A model generated the notes under the pieces. The model saw only the letters and a program-made list of their open reading frames with translations, ran no database searches and was not told the DNA's origin. The translations under genes were made by a program, and so were the position numbers. This document shows, piece after piece, positions 47,440 through 58,300 of a DNA stretch of 64,000 nucleotides. Source of the stretch: Collybia mongolica (taxonomy: Eukaryota; Basidiomycota; Agaricomycetes; Agaricales; Clitocybaceae); NCBI GenBank assembly GCA_013420905.1, contig JAAXNY010000013.1:2170001-2234000 (forward strand). The letters run 5' to 3'. How positions within the stretch are numbered: the stretch's first letter is position 1; every line of letters begins with the position of its first letter.

Positions 47440-47846
47440 ATTCTGCAAAACCACCAAATGCAAAGTTTATCAGTTGCCTCCACTACTTGCTTGCTTACTC
47501 TAGACATATTTCATAGTATAATAAGACCAACAAGATTTTCCTGATATTACTCACCACATAATAGGGGAAATAGCTCATTACTCTTCTGAACATGGTGGCA
47601 TGGGACATCCTCTCCATCTGGGGCTTCAAAACCTCCTTTAAACCCCACCTAAATTGACATTAATCAACTATTATTATTCAGCTGCATTCTAGGCACTCCC
47701 CTACTGTAAGTGAGTATTTCATTGGCATCTCCAAATTGTTTTGCTGGATTGAAACAAAGACAGCTTGCAGAACATCACTGTCAAGGACTCTTTCTGTGAT
47801 TTTCAACAGCTCATTGCAGTCCTTGTCTGGTTGGTGTATTGTATTT

Positions 47847-48420
47847 GACTGACAATGTAATAAGCTTGAATATATTTTGAAAATCCTAAATGTATATTAT
47901 GATGTACACATGATGTATAAGCCCCAAATATACACAAAGTATATCCTGTGGCACTTTTTGGGAATATATCTTTGATCATACCACATGTATTAGATACAGG
48001 ATAAGCACAGAATATACATTGGCTGTATGGCAGTTTGGTTCACATTTGGCTTGCCATGCCAAGGCAAACTATTCATGATGCCAAGATGAGCCACCTGATG
48101 TACATGATGCATTCTCCCAAAAAAGCATGTGCAGGTAGGCAGAAATACTGTCACTGGGTCACACATGTCAGGAGCTTGTCTTGGTATCACTGAATGGTTT
48201 GTCTTGACATAGCAAACTAAATGCAAACCAAACCAGTGTACAGCTGATATATATTCTGTGCTTATCCTATATCTGATACATGTGGTATGATCAAATGTAT
48301 ATTCCCAAAAAGTGCCACAAGATATACCTTGCATATATTTGGGGCTTATACATCATGTGTACATCATAAAATACATTTAGGATTTTCAAAATATATTCAA
48401 GCTTATTACATCATCAGTCT
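47847..48420. mobile_element. Inverted-repeat (foldback) element of about 570 bp
   Basis: About 47850-48045 and 48225-48418 are near-perfect reverse complements of each other over about 190 bp (shared TAATAAGCTTGAATATATTT, ATGTACACATGATGTATAAG, GGCACTTTTTGGGAATATA). The central loop is about 180 bp. No coding capacity is seen. The exact ends and target duplication are unclear. It sits at the truncation point of GTPase copy 2. Confidence 0.8.
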
Positions 48421-49084
48421 GACAGGTAGATTCAAAAGTATATTCAATGTGTATTTAGTGCTGGGTCATAACCCATACTTTACCTAAAACTGAGGCTGCC
48501 AGAAGACAATTTGTGGAGTTCTAGTTTAGTATCCATATGTAACATAATTTGAAATACATTGCCACAAATCAGGATGAGGACAGTAATAATTTTCCTAGTT
48601 CAACATACCATACAATGGGGAACAAAGTGCTCAAAGTGCTCAAGGCAGGCCTCACTTGACTGAAGGAAACAATAAAGACACATAAAGATGCTCTCTCTGC
48701 CCATCTGTTCAACAAGGAACACATTTCTGAAGAAGATGAGCATTGGTTGGACAACAATGCCAATTTTGTTGACAAGGATGTAGTTGTTGCCAACCCCAAT
48801 GAACCCTTTGCATGCAAGTTGAAGGTTATTCTAGTGAGCTTCAGTTGCCAAACACACCTAGACACCTCCAATTCCCTTCAATCTACAGCTCTGACCAATT
48901 TTTTTGCATTCCAAGCCACCTAGATGTCAAGTAATTATAGATATATACATAAATACATTATTTTAGCACTTTACAAGCCTCAGATGGGACCCTACAATGA
49001 CCTCTGGGACAACCCATAACCCTTGATAACCCATAGATTTTGGCTTCCATGAAAAGCTATGGGTTAAGGCAGGTTTGACTGTAC
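48421..49084. other. Non-coding stretch with a decayed coding remnant
   Basis: A plus-strand frame near 48680-48850 reads DAHSAHLFNKEHISEEDEHW followed by NFVDKDVVVANPNEPFACKL. That looks like a once-coding exon, but I cannot name the family and neither end is clear. Confidence 0.4.
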
Positions 49085-50605
49085 AATGAAAGCTGTCCTA
49101 ACAATGGCAATGCTATTGTGTGCCGTGTTGTGCTGTGTGCTGTGTACAGACCAGGATTGCAATGTGGAGCAAGGCAAAGGGAGAAGGAAGGAATTACTAT
49201 AATGCAGGATATTAGATGGTATACAATGGCAGGAAGGATGTCCATGGCATTAGACCACGGGCACAGACATGGGCATGGCAGGATGGTGGGTGAAGGCAAG
49301 GGCAGAGTTGGAGGCAGAGAGGCAGAATGACAGGCAGGAAGGGGGGTATATCTCCATCAAGCACCAAATGTCCACATCAAAACAAAGCCCCCTAAACCTA
49401 GAAGCAGGCAAAAGTTAGCCAACCAGCACCTGCATAAGACCAAACACCACACCACACACAGATCAACCCAAGTCCAAAACATATCAACACGTCCCCATTC
49501 TGAAATCAATTTTGATTTCAATCTTGGTCCCAGTGCGGCCCCACATCCCCTACAACAAGCCACACATCCCTCGTGGTGACTCTCATTGGCCAACAAAACC
49601 CCCCTCCACCACTTCCCATGCCCCATCACCACCTAAACGTGGGAGGGAAGTCAAGTCAGCAAAGAGATTGACACATTACCACATGGTACAGGAAGGTGCA
49701 CACCACAAGCACCACCAAAAAATGTCCTCCGGTCCACCCCAGACTCGTCTGAAAAAACAAGCTCATACAGTGCCCATCCCTGCCCACCTGCGTCCTCACA
49801 TCCTCCAGGGTGGTAGGATCAACCATGCCCAGACCACACACCAAGCTACCCAAAAATCAGCCAAAAGACCCACCACATGCTATCATTTGGACAGCAACTC
49901 ACCCAAATGGCACCTGCCCCCTCCTCTGCAGGTCAAACCTCAGGGCCTCTGCCTGCCCCATTGCATTGATCCTTGTACCCACATCCTTTCCCTTCTACCC
50001 CTCCTAAGATTATCCATACACAAACGCATGCCAGCACCTGCCACACGGTGTCCTTCTTTGCCTCCATCAGGTCATCCAGCATCGGGTTGTATGCAAACGC
50101 CATGAGCCTACCCTTGTTTGTGCTCCCAGGGTCTACAATGCCCATGCCCACGGAGTACTTGGAGCCAGACAAGAGCAACATGACAGAGTCACTCAAGATG
50201 GAAAACATGGACATGTGGTTGGCTGCGCTGGCACTGGGCCTGTGTGTGTGGGAGGTGGATGTTGTCTGAGGTGGTAGAGTTAAGTGTGCTGGTGGCACTG
50301 TTGAGGGCAAAGGCAGAGGCATAGTGGGCATGTAGGACTCCTCAAATGGGATGCAGGTAACATGGGTGCTGCTGCAGGTGCTGAGGCATACAGAGGGCAA
50401 GGCAAGGGAGGGCTAGGTGGGGTTGAGTGGGGATGATAACCAGACTCAGGAGGCAGAGTGGGGTATGTGCAGGAAGCTAGGGACTAGATCTGCATACGTA
50501 GAGGTGGACTCGCATGCTAGGGCTGGGAGATCAGATGCATTGGGAGGAGCTGAGGGGTTGGGGCTGGAGTGGGATGAGGACTCAGATTGGTGCCTCATTT
50601 GCTAG
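49085..50605 (-). pseudogene. KRE6/SKN1-like beta-glucan synthesis gene, decayed (block A)
   Basis: The minus strand starts MRHQSESSSHSS, a Ser/Pro-rich cytoplasmic tail. A frameshifted continuation holds SKYSVGMGIVDPGS and KGRLMAFAYNPMLDDLMEAKKD, typical of the segment before the single membrane anchor of basidiomycete KRE6/SKN1 proteins. The INAMGQAEALRFD segment after the anchor is recognisable, as is GLGMVDPTTLEDV. The membrane anchor itself is missing or deleted and the glycosyl hydrolase family 16 domain is not recognisable. It is paralogous to 62690-63841. Intact members help make cell-wall beta-1,6-glucan. Confidence 0.65.
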
Positions 50606-50928
50606 TGACCAAAATTTTGTTGGGATAGAATTAAGAATTAGGCCTTCCTGTTGACCCTCAGATGGGTATCTCATTTGGAAGAGACTAAATTTTTGTTAAT
50701 GATGGAATTAAGCCTTCCTGATGATGGTCAATTTCCTCTTTCTAGCCAATCAATGTGAGTATTGAAATGACTCATGACTGTAATGCATGATTAGGCCATG
50801 AGCGCTAGATAAATTCTGATCATTTCAACCTGGTCAGAGCAAGCTTGTCATTGTAGTAAATCGCAAACACTGCCAAACAGCTCGATGCCATGAGAGCCAC
50901 CTCAACTTACATAATGATTGGCAGGCCA

Positions 50929-52112
50929 CTGATAGGGCCCAAAATTGTTTGCACTTATAAAGTCAACAAGTAAGGCTATTAGTATCATTTCTAATAACCA
51001 AGTAAACGGTAATAAAGGGTTAGAGTCGAGCTCCAAGATGGCTAATCAGAGTGAACTAGTCTAATGGATAATACACTATCAGTACAGAGGACTATGAGTA
51101 TGGTCTATTATTAGTCCTATTCACCATGCCCGGTTACAACCTCGGTATCTTAATTCTTAAGTAACTGTTGTAGTATGATATCATTAGTCCAGGGATCATC
51201 ATTAATAGGAGAAGTAATTGTAAATTCAGGACTTGCACAACCCGATCCTAGTCAGGGGCACTTGGTGTTAACTACCGGAAGAGACGGGACACTGTGAATA
51301 ACAACCGGGACAATCAGGAGAAGTAAATGACAGTGCTGCGCTGTTTTAAATAACAAAGTGCGCGGTCAGGACTTGATAAGAGTTTAGCCAGCTCTTTCAA
51401 TATTTGATAAGTAACCAGTAATGGCATAATTGGCACGTATGGCGCACGTGCCAAGTCATAGAGGACACGTCAGCATTAAATACGGATCCTTGGCACAGGG
51501 GAGTGCGGTTCTGTATAAAATTTACAATTCTGTATGATATTTAGTTTGTACACTATAAATAGACTGTAGATGAGTAGTGCAAAGGTAAGGAATCTTGCCC
51601 CCACTTTGCACTACTATAGAGTATACAAATCACATTTGTTAAAACACTATTGCGTGCCCAAATTAAGGCTCAGATTGCTTCAAAGTCATTTTGATTGGAA
51701 TTGTTTGAAGAGATCACAGAATTGAAGAGTCTTAGTTCACTTGGAACTTAGTACTGCATTGTCTGTCGGAAATACTAGGCACTTGGCCTTAGTGCACTTG
51801 GCACTGTTTGTTTAATAAGTCGCTTGGACTTATAGATCCGCTTGGGATCATTAATAATTGAACATACACTTGGTACTTAGTCTATTGGATCGAGAGATAT
51901 TATAAATATACCTAGCAAGCTTTAAACTTGTGTTGAAGTTTTGTCTGAATCAAACCCATTGAGAGATCATTGGAAAGGGCCTTGACTAGTATTATTCAAA
52001 GCTTAGTGCTTCTAAGCACTTGAACCTGAACTTAAAACAGGCGATTCCTACTGTTTGTGTGTTGATTGTTAGGTTTGGTGTGTGTGTGTGTAAGAGATTA
52101 CATTTCATAACA
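50929..52112. mobile_element. Probable solo LTR
   Basis: The segment begins TGATAGGGCCC and ends CATAACATCA, giving short inverted TGAT/ATCA ends. It contains a TATAAATAG box near 51557 and many short direct motifs (ACTTGG repeats at 51700-51880), as in fungal Gypsy LTRs. It keeps several CpG sites while its surroundings have few. No internal gag-pol sequence follows. A clean target duplication was not found (GCCAC against GCACA), so ends may be off by some bases. Confidence 0.5.
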
Positions 52113-52861
52113 TCAGCACACTTATAGCCCAGGAGCCCCCTTTCACCACCTCTCTTGTCATCATTGTCTCTTTTTCCCCTCCCATCCAAGCACAGGCTCC
52201 TCAGATTAATATTTGTCTTTGCTTTGTTCTCTGTTCATGAATACTGCTTGATTGGACCATTGATTTGATTGCTTTGAACCCTATCCCCATCCTAGCCTAC
52301 TTCACTACCATCATGCACTTCCTATCAAATCTCGGGAAATCCACCCTCCTTGCCACCCTTCCAGTGCCCAACATTGCACTTGTGTAAAGGGTGCACTGGC
52401 AGACAATGAAGGGTTGCTGCTGGTGATTTTTGTTACCTGGATATACCAGGGCACAGGCCCATGTATGTATTTCCCTTTGATGAGTTCCTTGCATGATACC
52501 CATTATCTAATGTGCTGATTGAGACCCTTTGATATATAGGATGGAGCATTCTCATCAGGAGCAAGTACCTGCCTGCAACAGCTCCCTCAAGGCATTGTGA
52601 CTCCTGAGTGTGTCTCATATTTGTTACAGCAGTTTCCAAATTAAATGGCACTTGCGTGAAAGATTTTTGACATCATGATTTCACAAAATGACATAAATCC
52701 CTTTTTGGGACCCCCATAAACATGTATAACCTTGCAGGAGTATATGCCAATAACAGGCAATTATCAATTGATATGGCTACCTAACCAGTCACCCAACACC
52801 AACCCAAAAAAGACATCTCACAACATTTATAAAATTGTGACATCAAAGAATTTTCACACAA
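52113..52861. other. Non-coding stretch
   Basis: A (GT)n run lies near 52080-52092. Otherwise short frames only, with nothing recognisable. Confidence 0.4.
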
Positions 52862-53293
52862 GTGCAATTCCATTCAAAACCTGCTATAAAACCACTGCAT
52901 GCTTGGATGCTAACATTGTTGCCATGTGCTAGTCCCAGCACTACCACCACCATGCCTGTGGCTACTGATACTCCTACTTTGACCCCCACCTCCATGTCTA
53001 CATCAGCAGTCAAGACCATAACCATGTCCACATCAGTTTTGGAGACATCTATTGCAACAATGCCATCTACAATGATGACACAGCTGCCACTGATGACAAG
53101 AACAATAACACAGACAGAAGATGCACCACCCGCCATGGTGATGAGCCCTACTTCCACACCACAGGCATCATTGTTGGGGGTCTTCACTGCATCTTCACTG
53201 TCAATAATCACCACAACAACAGTTGTTCTTGTCAGTGCTCTTGTTGGTCTTCCAAATCTCCTGGGCATAGCATATGCATGTGTTTTTGTGTAG
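52862..53293 (+). CDS. Possible Ser/Thr-rich protein with hydrophobic C-terminus
   Basis: A 143-residue frame made mostly of Thr, Ser, Pro and Met, ending with a hydrophobic stretch (SIITTTTVVLVSALVGLPNL) that could be a membrane anchor. It has no signal peptide, so it may be the 3' part of a decayed cell-surface gene. No family is recognised. Confidence 0.3.
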   Translation: MQFHSKPAIKPLHAWMLTLLPCASPSTTTTMPVATDTPTLTPTSMSTSAVKTITMSTSVLETSIATMPSTMMTQLPLMTRTITQTEDAPPAMVMSPTSTPQASLLGVFTASSLSIITTTTVVLVSALVGLPNLLGIAYACVFV

Positions 53294-53798
53294 GTGGAGC
53301 TGTGTACTTTGATTTGGGTTATATTAATGTGTAGGATTATGGACTTGGCCAGAGGTAGTTTTTCATACTACTTTAGTCATACAATGCAGGTATTCTGAAT
53401 AAAATGGACAATCATTGAACAAGTGTATTAACTGCCCACTGACAAGTCCTCAGACATTTCAACACTGGTATCTGTTGGTGTGTTCAAAGGTTTGCAAGGT
53501 GTTGACATTGCCCACTGAAATGTCAGAACAGAAGAAGATGGTTGCACACCATCTGACAAGGTTTTTACCCACAAGGTCATCAGAATGTTTTTGCATAAAT
53601 GAAAGCTTGATCTGCATGTGATGTTTGGCACAGACCTCAATTTCAAATCTCACCATCCCAATCTGCCCAATCACTGACTCCTCCTCCCTCACACTTTCTG
53701 GGCAATCTCTTGTGTACTTAGTTGACAAGTGTAATAAGCACACCAATATCACTGTTAGTGCCCCTTACACTGGTATCTGACACAGACTCACACATACA

Positions 53799-55083
53799 AT
53801 GGCAATGTTTGCCAAATCGTCATTCATATACTTCTCTTTCCACCCCACCTACCCCTGACAGCTATTCAATGACATATTTGAGTACCATGTGCAGTTGAAG
53901 GAGCCTCAACACAACCTTGGGCTGGATCTTGGGTGTGGAGCAGGTGAGTGCCCTGTTTTCCCTGTGTAATAGCCATCCTTTTAGTTCATCTTGCTCATTA
54001 TCTTAAAGGACAGGCAACAGCACAGCTGCACCACTTTTGGCAGGTCATTGGTGTTGACCCATCCCTACCCATGGTTCAAGCCACCCAGCACCAGACCATG
54101 CTGAATAACACAAACATCAAGTACATCCAGGGCTGGGCTGAAGGCCTGTTCACACAGCAATTTTGTGGTGTCATAGCTTCTATCTTTATGCAATGTTTTT
54201 CTTTGTGTAAAAAGAAAAGCCCAAGCTGCAGTGGTTTGACTGGCCAGCAGGTATGGCCCAAGAGGAGATAGGTGTTATGGACAGGCAGGGTTGTGGCATT
54301 TTGGGTGCATTCATGTTCCTGTCTTCTCCACCTCTATCCCCCAGCACCAACTAATGCCTCCCACCCCCAAAAAGACATACTCTGAGTTCTGACTCACAGA
54401 GTACCCCAATGTCACCCCACTCATCATGCAATATGCACAGGGCACAGACTGCAGAATGAGCTTGGGGCTGCACTTCCAGCAGCTGGGGCAGACAATCCTC
54501 AAGAACCTGCTCCTTGATGTCCCAGTGCCAAAGGACATCCTCAGCAGTAACAGCAAAGAGGGAAGCTTTGGTGATTTCCAGTGGGTGTTCTACTCAGGTA
54601 ATGTTCCACACCCAACAGACCCCAACCCACCACACTTCACCCACTCACCCCCTATCCCAGGCTCACACCACCACCCCACCCTCCCACTCCCACACACATC
54701 CAGCCACATTAAGCCACATCAAGCCACATCAAGCCCATTGTGATGTACACAACAATGTAGTGGCACAACCTGCTGGGGTACATTCCGCACATGGAGCCCA
54801 CTGCACACATTCCACAAGGTGTTTCCAGAGGACCTGCATGTTGTTGATGGGCAGTTCCTGGAGGATTTGGAGGGGGGGTCCAGATGTGGGCATGGACACA
54901 AGTGGGGATGATGAGACAAATGGGGAGGCACAAGAAGACATCAATATCCAAGGTGGGGACATTGCTGTACAGTTCTGGAAAGACCTGTGTGAGAGTGTCA
55001 GGGATGCGGGGGGCATGTACAGTGTTGATGAGCCTGTCATGGTGGAGTGGCCCATTGTGCTGCTCCTGGCAGGAAAGGTTTAG
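53799..55083 (+). pseudogene. SAM-dependent methyltransferase (copy B), near-complete with one early stop
   Basis: Starting at 53799 (MAMFAKSSFIYF), frame is kept to TYP, then TGA at 53856 stands where copy A has a CGG Arg codon. After it come QLFNDIFEYHV, LGLDLGCGAG (SAM-binding), an intron (GTGAGT, 53944), LPMVQATQHQ, NIKYIQGWAEGLF, LQWFDWPAG, YPNVTPLIMQYAQGTD, LGLHFQQLGQTILKNLLLDV and FGDFQWVFYSG. After an intron the last exon has GDIAVQFWKDL and PVMVEWPIVLLLAGKV. The motif order fits fungal trans-aconitate-type methyltransferases. CpG is almost absent compared with copy A. Most of the frame is intact, so the early stop may be recent or bypassed by another start. Confidence 0.65.
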
Positions 55084-55307
55084 GGTATTTTGATGGTGGT
55101 GGATGTGCACATATTCTTTACAAAGCAGTAGTACTATGTATACTTCCTGGGTCACAGTGTAGGGAATGAATAGTGACACAATATGATTTATATTTGGGCC
55201 CCTGTAATCTTAGGCATACAATGGTACAATCGAAATTTCTGTTCTGACAACCAACCAAATATATTTTCTTTAATCACTATTCCACTGTGAAAATTCCCTT
55301 CCAAAGT
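55084..55307. other. 3' flank shared by the GTPase copies
   Basis: From about 55180 the sequence matches the reverse complement of 18650-18800 and, more weakly, 45930-46040. It marks the extent of the duplicated GTPase unit. Confidence 0.5.
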
Positions 55308-58300
55308 TTACTTGTCTATTGGTAAAAAGTAAAAAGATTAGCTGAAAGAAATCTGTGAAAATGAAACATCAAGTTAACCTAATTGATTGGCCCAGATGAT
55401 TTCAAAGAGTTTAATCTCAAATTTCCTTCTGGCCTTAACAGCAACTTCTTTATCCTTGTCTTGCTGGTCTTGACTATAAAGAAATTAATCAGGTTAAAGC
55501 CCACTTTGGAAAGAGGTGTACCACACCTTTCTGGAGCAGATTCTTCAAACTTGGGTTTCTTGCTGGGGGAAGCAGGCATAGATAACAGAGTAGATATGTC
55601 CATTTGGTATTCACAAGAGGCTTTTTGAACTGCCACTGTAACTTTGCCACACTGCAGGGATTGTTGGTACAGAAGAATTGTAGCAGAAACAGTTTCAGGA
55701 GTGAACTTCTGCCCTTGGTTGCATATGATAGTGAGGTGTTCTGCAATAATAGAAAGGGCTAAAAGATTATGAGGTTTCTTCAAAGTTGGAAAGTAAAGGG
55801 ATGACAAACCACATGCATAATTCATTGCTTGGATCTCAAGAGGGGATGAGAGATGGTCAAGCTATTGAAGGCAGATAAGATGGTGAAAGGTTTGGAAAAA
55901 TCTGGAAACTGGTGCAACAAACCAGCTTTCCTAAAGACTGAGCAACTACAGTGCTTGATATTATCTATAATTGATAAGGAAGAAGTAGAATTGTAGAAAA
56001 GCACAAAGGCTAGAACTGTGGACACTTGCTTTCCGCAGTGTACATCAAGCCATGAGATGTGGCTCATGGATACAGTGAAACACAGCTACTCACATGCTGC
56101 AGCACACATCAAGCCATGAGATGAGTTCATGGATACAGAGAAACACAGCCACCCACATACTGCACCACATATCAGGTGAGCTCATGGATACAGAGAAGCA
56201 CAGCCACTTACAAACTGCAGTACACACCAAGCCATGAGATGGGCTTTATGGATACAGAAAAACACAGTCACTCACTCCCTGCAGCACACATCAAGCCATG
56301 AGATGGACTCATGGATACAAAGAAACACAGCCACTTACAAGCTGCAGCATACATCAAGCCATGAGATGGGCTCATGGAGACAGAGAAACACAGCCACTCA
56401 CTTCCTGCACCACATATCAGGCCATGAGATGGGCTCATGGATACAGTCACTCACATGCTGCAGCACACATCAAGCCATAAGATGGGCTCATGAATACAGA
56501 GAAGCACAGCCACTCACAGGCTGCAGCACACATCAAGCCATGAGATGGGCTCATAGATACAGAAAAGCACAGCCACTCACTTCCTGCAGCACACATCAAG
56601 CCTGCTGTGAGATGGGCTCATAAATGCAAAGAAATTCAGCCACTTACAAGCTGTAGCACCCATCAAGATGTAAGATAGGTTTTTGTTAGATTTAGTATCA
56701 CATGACTTCTTGTCTCACGTGCTCAATGCCACATCACCAAGACACCTTGACTAGACTTAGCAGGACTGTTGCAAATACAACTGTTGTGGTCATTCTGGTG
56801 CTTCGTCTGGACACTTCTGGAACTTCTCTTTTCTTTGGTCTTTCTCTTTCTAACAGGTTATAGGCCCCAGCTTCATTTTTTTTTTTTAAAAATCACCAAC
56901 AACACATCAACAACTGCTACTATCTGATTGTCTTTCCACCATGGCTCCTTCTTACATCCAACAATCTTCTTTGCACATCCTCTCTGGCATCAGCAATCTC
57001 ACTGGATCAAACTGGTTCACTTGGTCAGAGGACATGGAGATGTTCTTTTTAGCTGCTGGGATAGAGGGGATTTCAGGTGGTGAAAAGCCAACTGATTCAA
57101 AGCTTCTGGGTGATTGGACAATCATGGATAAAATGCTGATGGGTCACATATACAGTAAGGTTGATGGAGACTGCAGGAAATTAATCAGGGGGCAGAGGTC
57201 AGCAAGGGAGGCATGGAAAATCCTCAAGGCCCATTTCCAATCTTCTACTATGGCAAACCGCTTAGCCACCAGAAAGGAGTTTTATGGAATTACTCACGAT
57301 CCTTCCCGCCACATTTCCTTCTACATCAAAGACCTTGAAGAAGCTCGAAGCAAGATGGAGGCCCTTGGATGCAAAATTGATGAGCAGGAGTTCAAGGATG
57401 TTCTTCTTATGAACCTCCATTCTTCCTTTGACACTGTTCGCACCACCCTCATTATACAACCAACAGAACCAACTCTTGAAGCTATCAAGGCTTCTCTCAT
57501 CTCAACTACTATCGCTAGCCATGCCACAGTCAAGATTGAGGAAGAAGATGTTGCTCTGGCAGCTCGGGGGCGTCCTCACCCATCACACAAACCTGCAAAA
57601 GGTCATGGGAAAGGGCTGGTTGATGAAAAAGGTTTCCATTGGTGTGATACTACTGGTAATGGCTGCCATTGCTGTGGAAAATCAGGTCATACAGCAGCCC
57701 GTTGCATGTATAACATGCCTCAGCATGTCAAGGACTGGATTATGGATCATCGCTCTCCATCACCTCACCAACACTCTCAATCACCACCTCATCACTCTGC
57801 TCATCATGCTGCCCATTTTGAACATGGTTATCCCTCATCTCATTCACCTCACTCCTCTCGCAGTACTTCACCAGATCAATATGACTCCGTTGGACCTCTA
57901 CGTTTTTAGGAGATTTTGATTGGGTGGGAGCCTTTAGGATTGGGTGGGAGCCTTTCAGATTAGGTGGGAGTTCTTTGATTAGGTTTTAGCTTCTTTAGTT
58001 AGGTGCACGTTCATCAGGTGGGAGTGTTAGATTTAGTATCACATGACTTCTTGTCTCACGTGCTCAATGCCACATCACCAAGACACCTTGACTAGACTTA
58101 GCGGGACTGTTGCAAATACAACTGTTGTGGTCATTCTGGTGCTTCGTCTGGACACTTCTGGAACTTCTCTTTTCTTTGGTCTTTCTCTTTCTAACAGTTT
58201 TATGGATACAAAAAATGCACAGCTACTCACATCCTGCAGTACACATCATGCCATTACACCTTCAATCAGATTGCCTCTTGGTCAGCTCAGAAAACACTTA

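Larger units (their letters stand above)
46046..47840 (-). pseudogene. GTPase pseudogene lacking its G domain (copy 2)
   Basis: The minus strand carries the later exons of the same family: ITERVLDSDVLQAVFVSIQQNNLEMPMKYSL, then LKEVLKPQMERMSHATMFRRVMSYFPYYV, a shortened repeat array, and NYACGLSTLYFPTLK with the C-terminal helices to a stop at 46046. A one-base deletion after TLKK shifts the frame. The short exon that follows the array in the other copies is not seen. Everything upstream of about 47840, including the P-loop, is missing and is replaced by an inverted-repeat element. Function as a GTPase is excluded. Confidence 0.75.

Noticed and set aside
53459..53752. 97-residue minus-strand frame
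   Set aside because: It looks faintly protein-like but has no motif, and the surrounding DNA is decayed.
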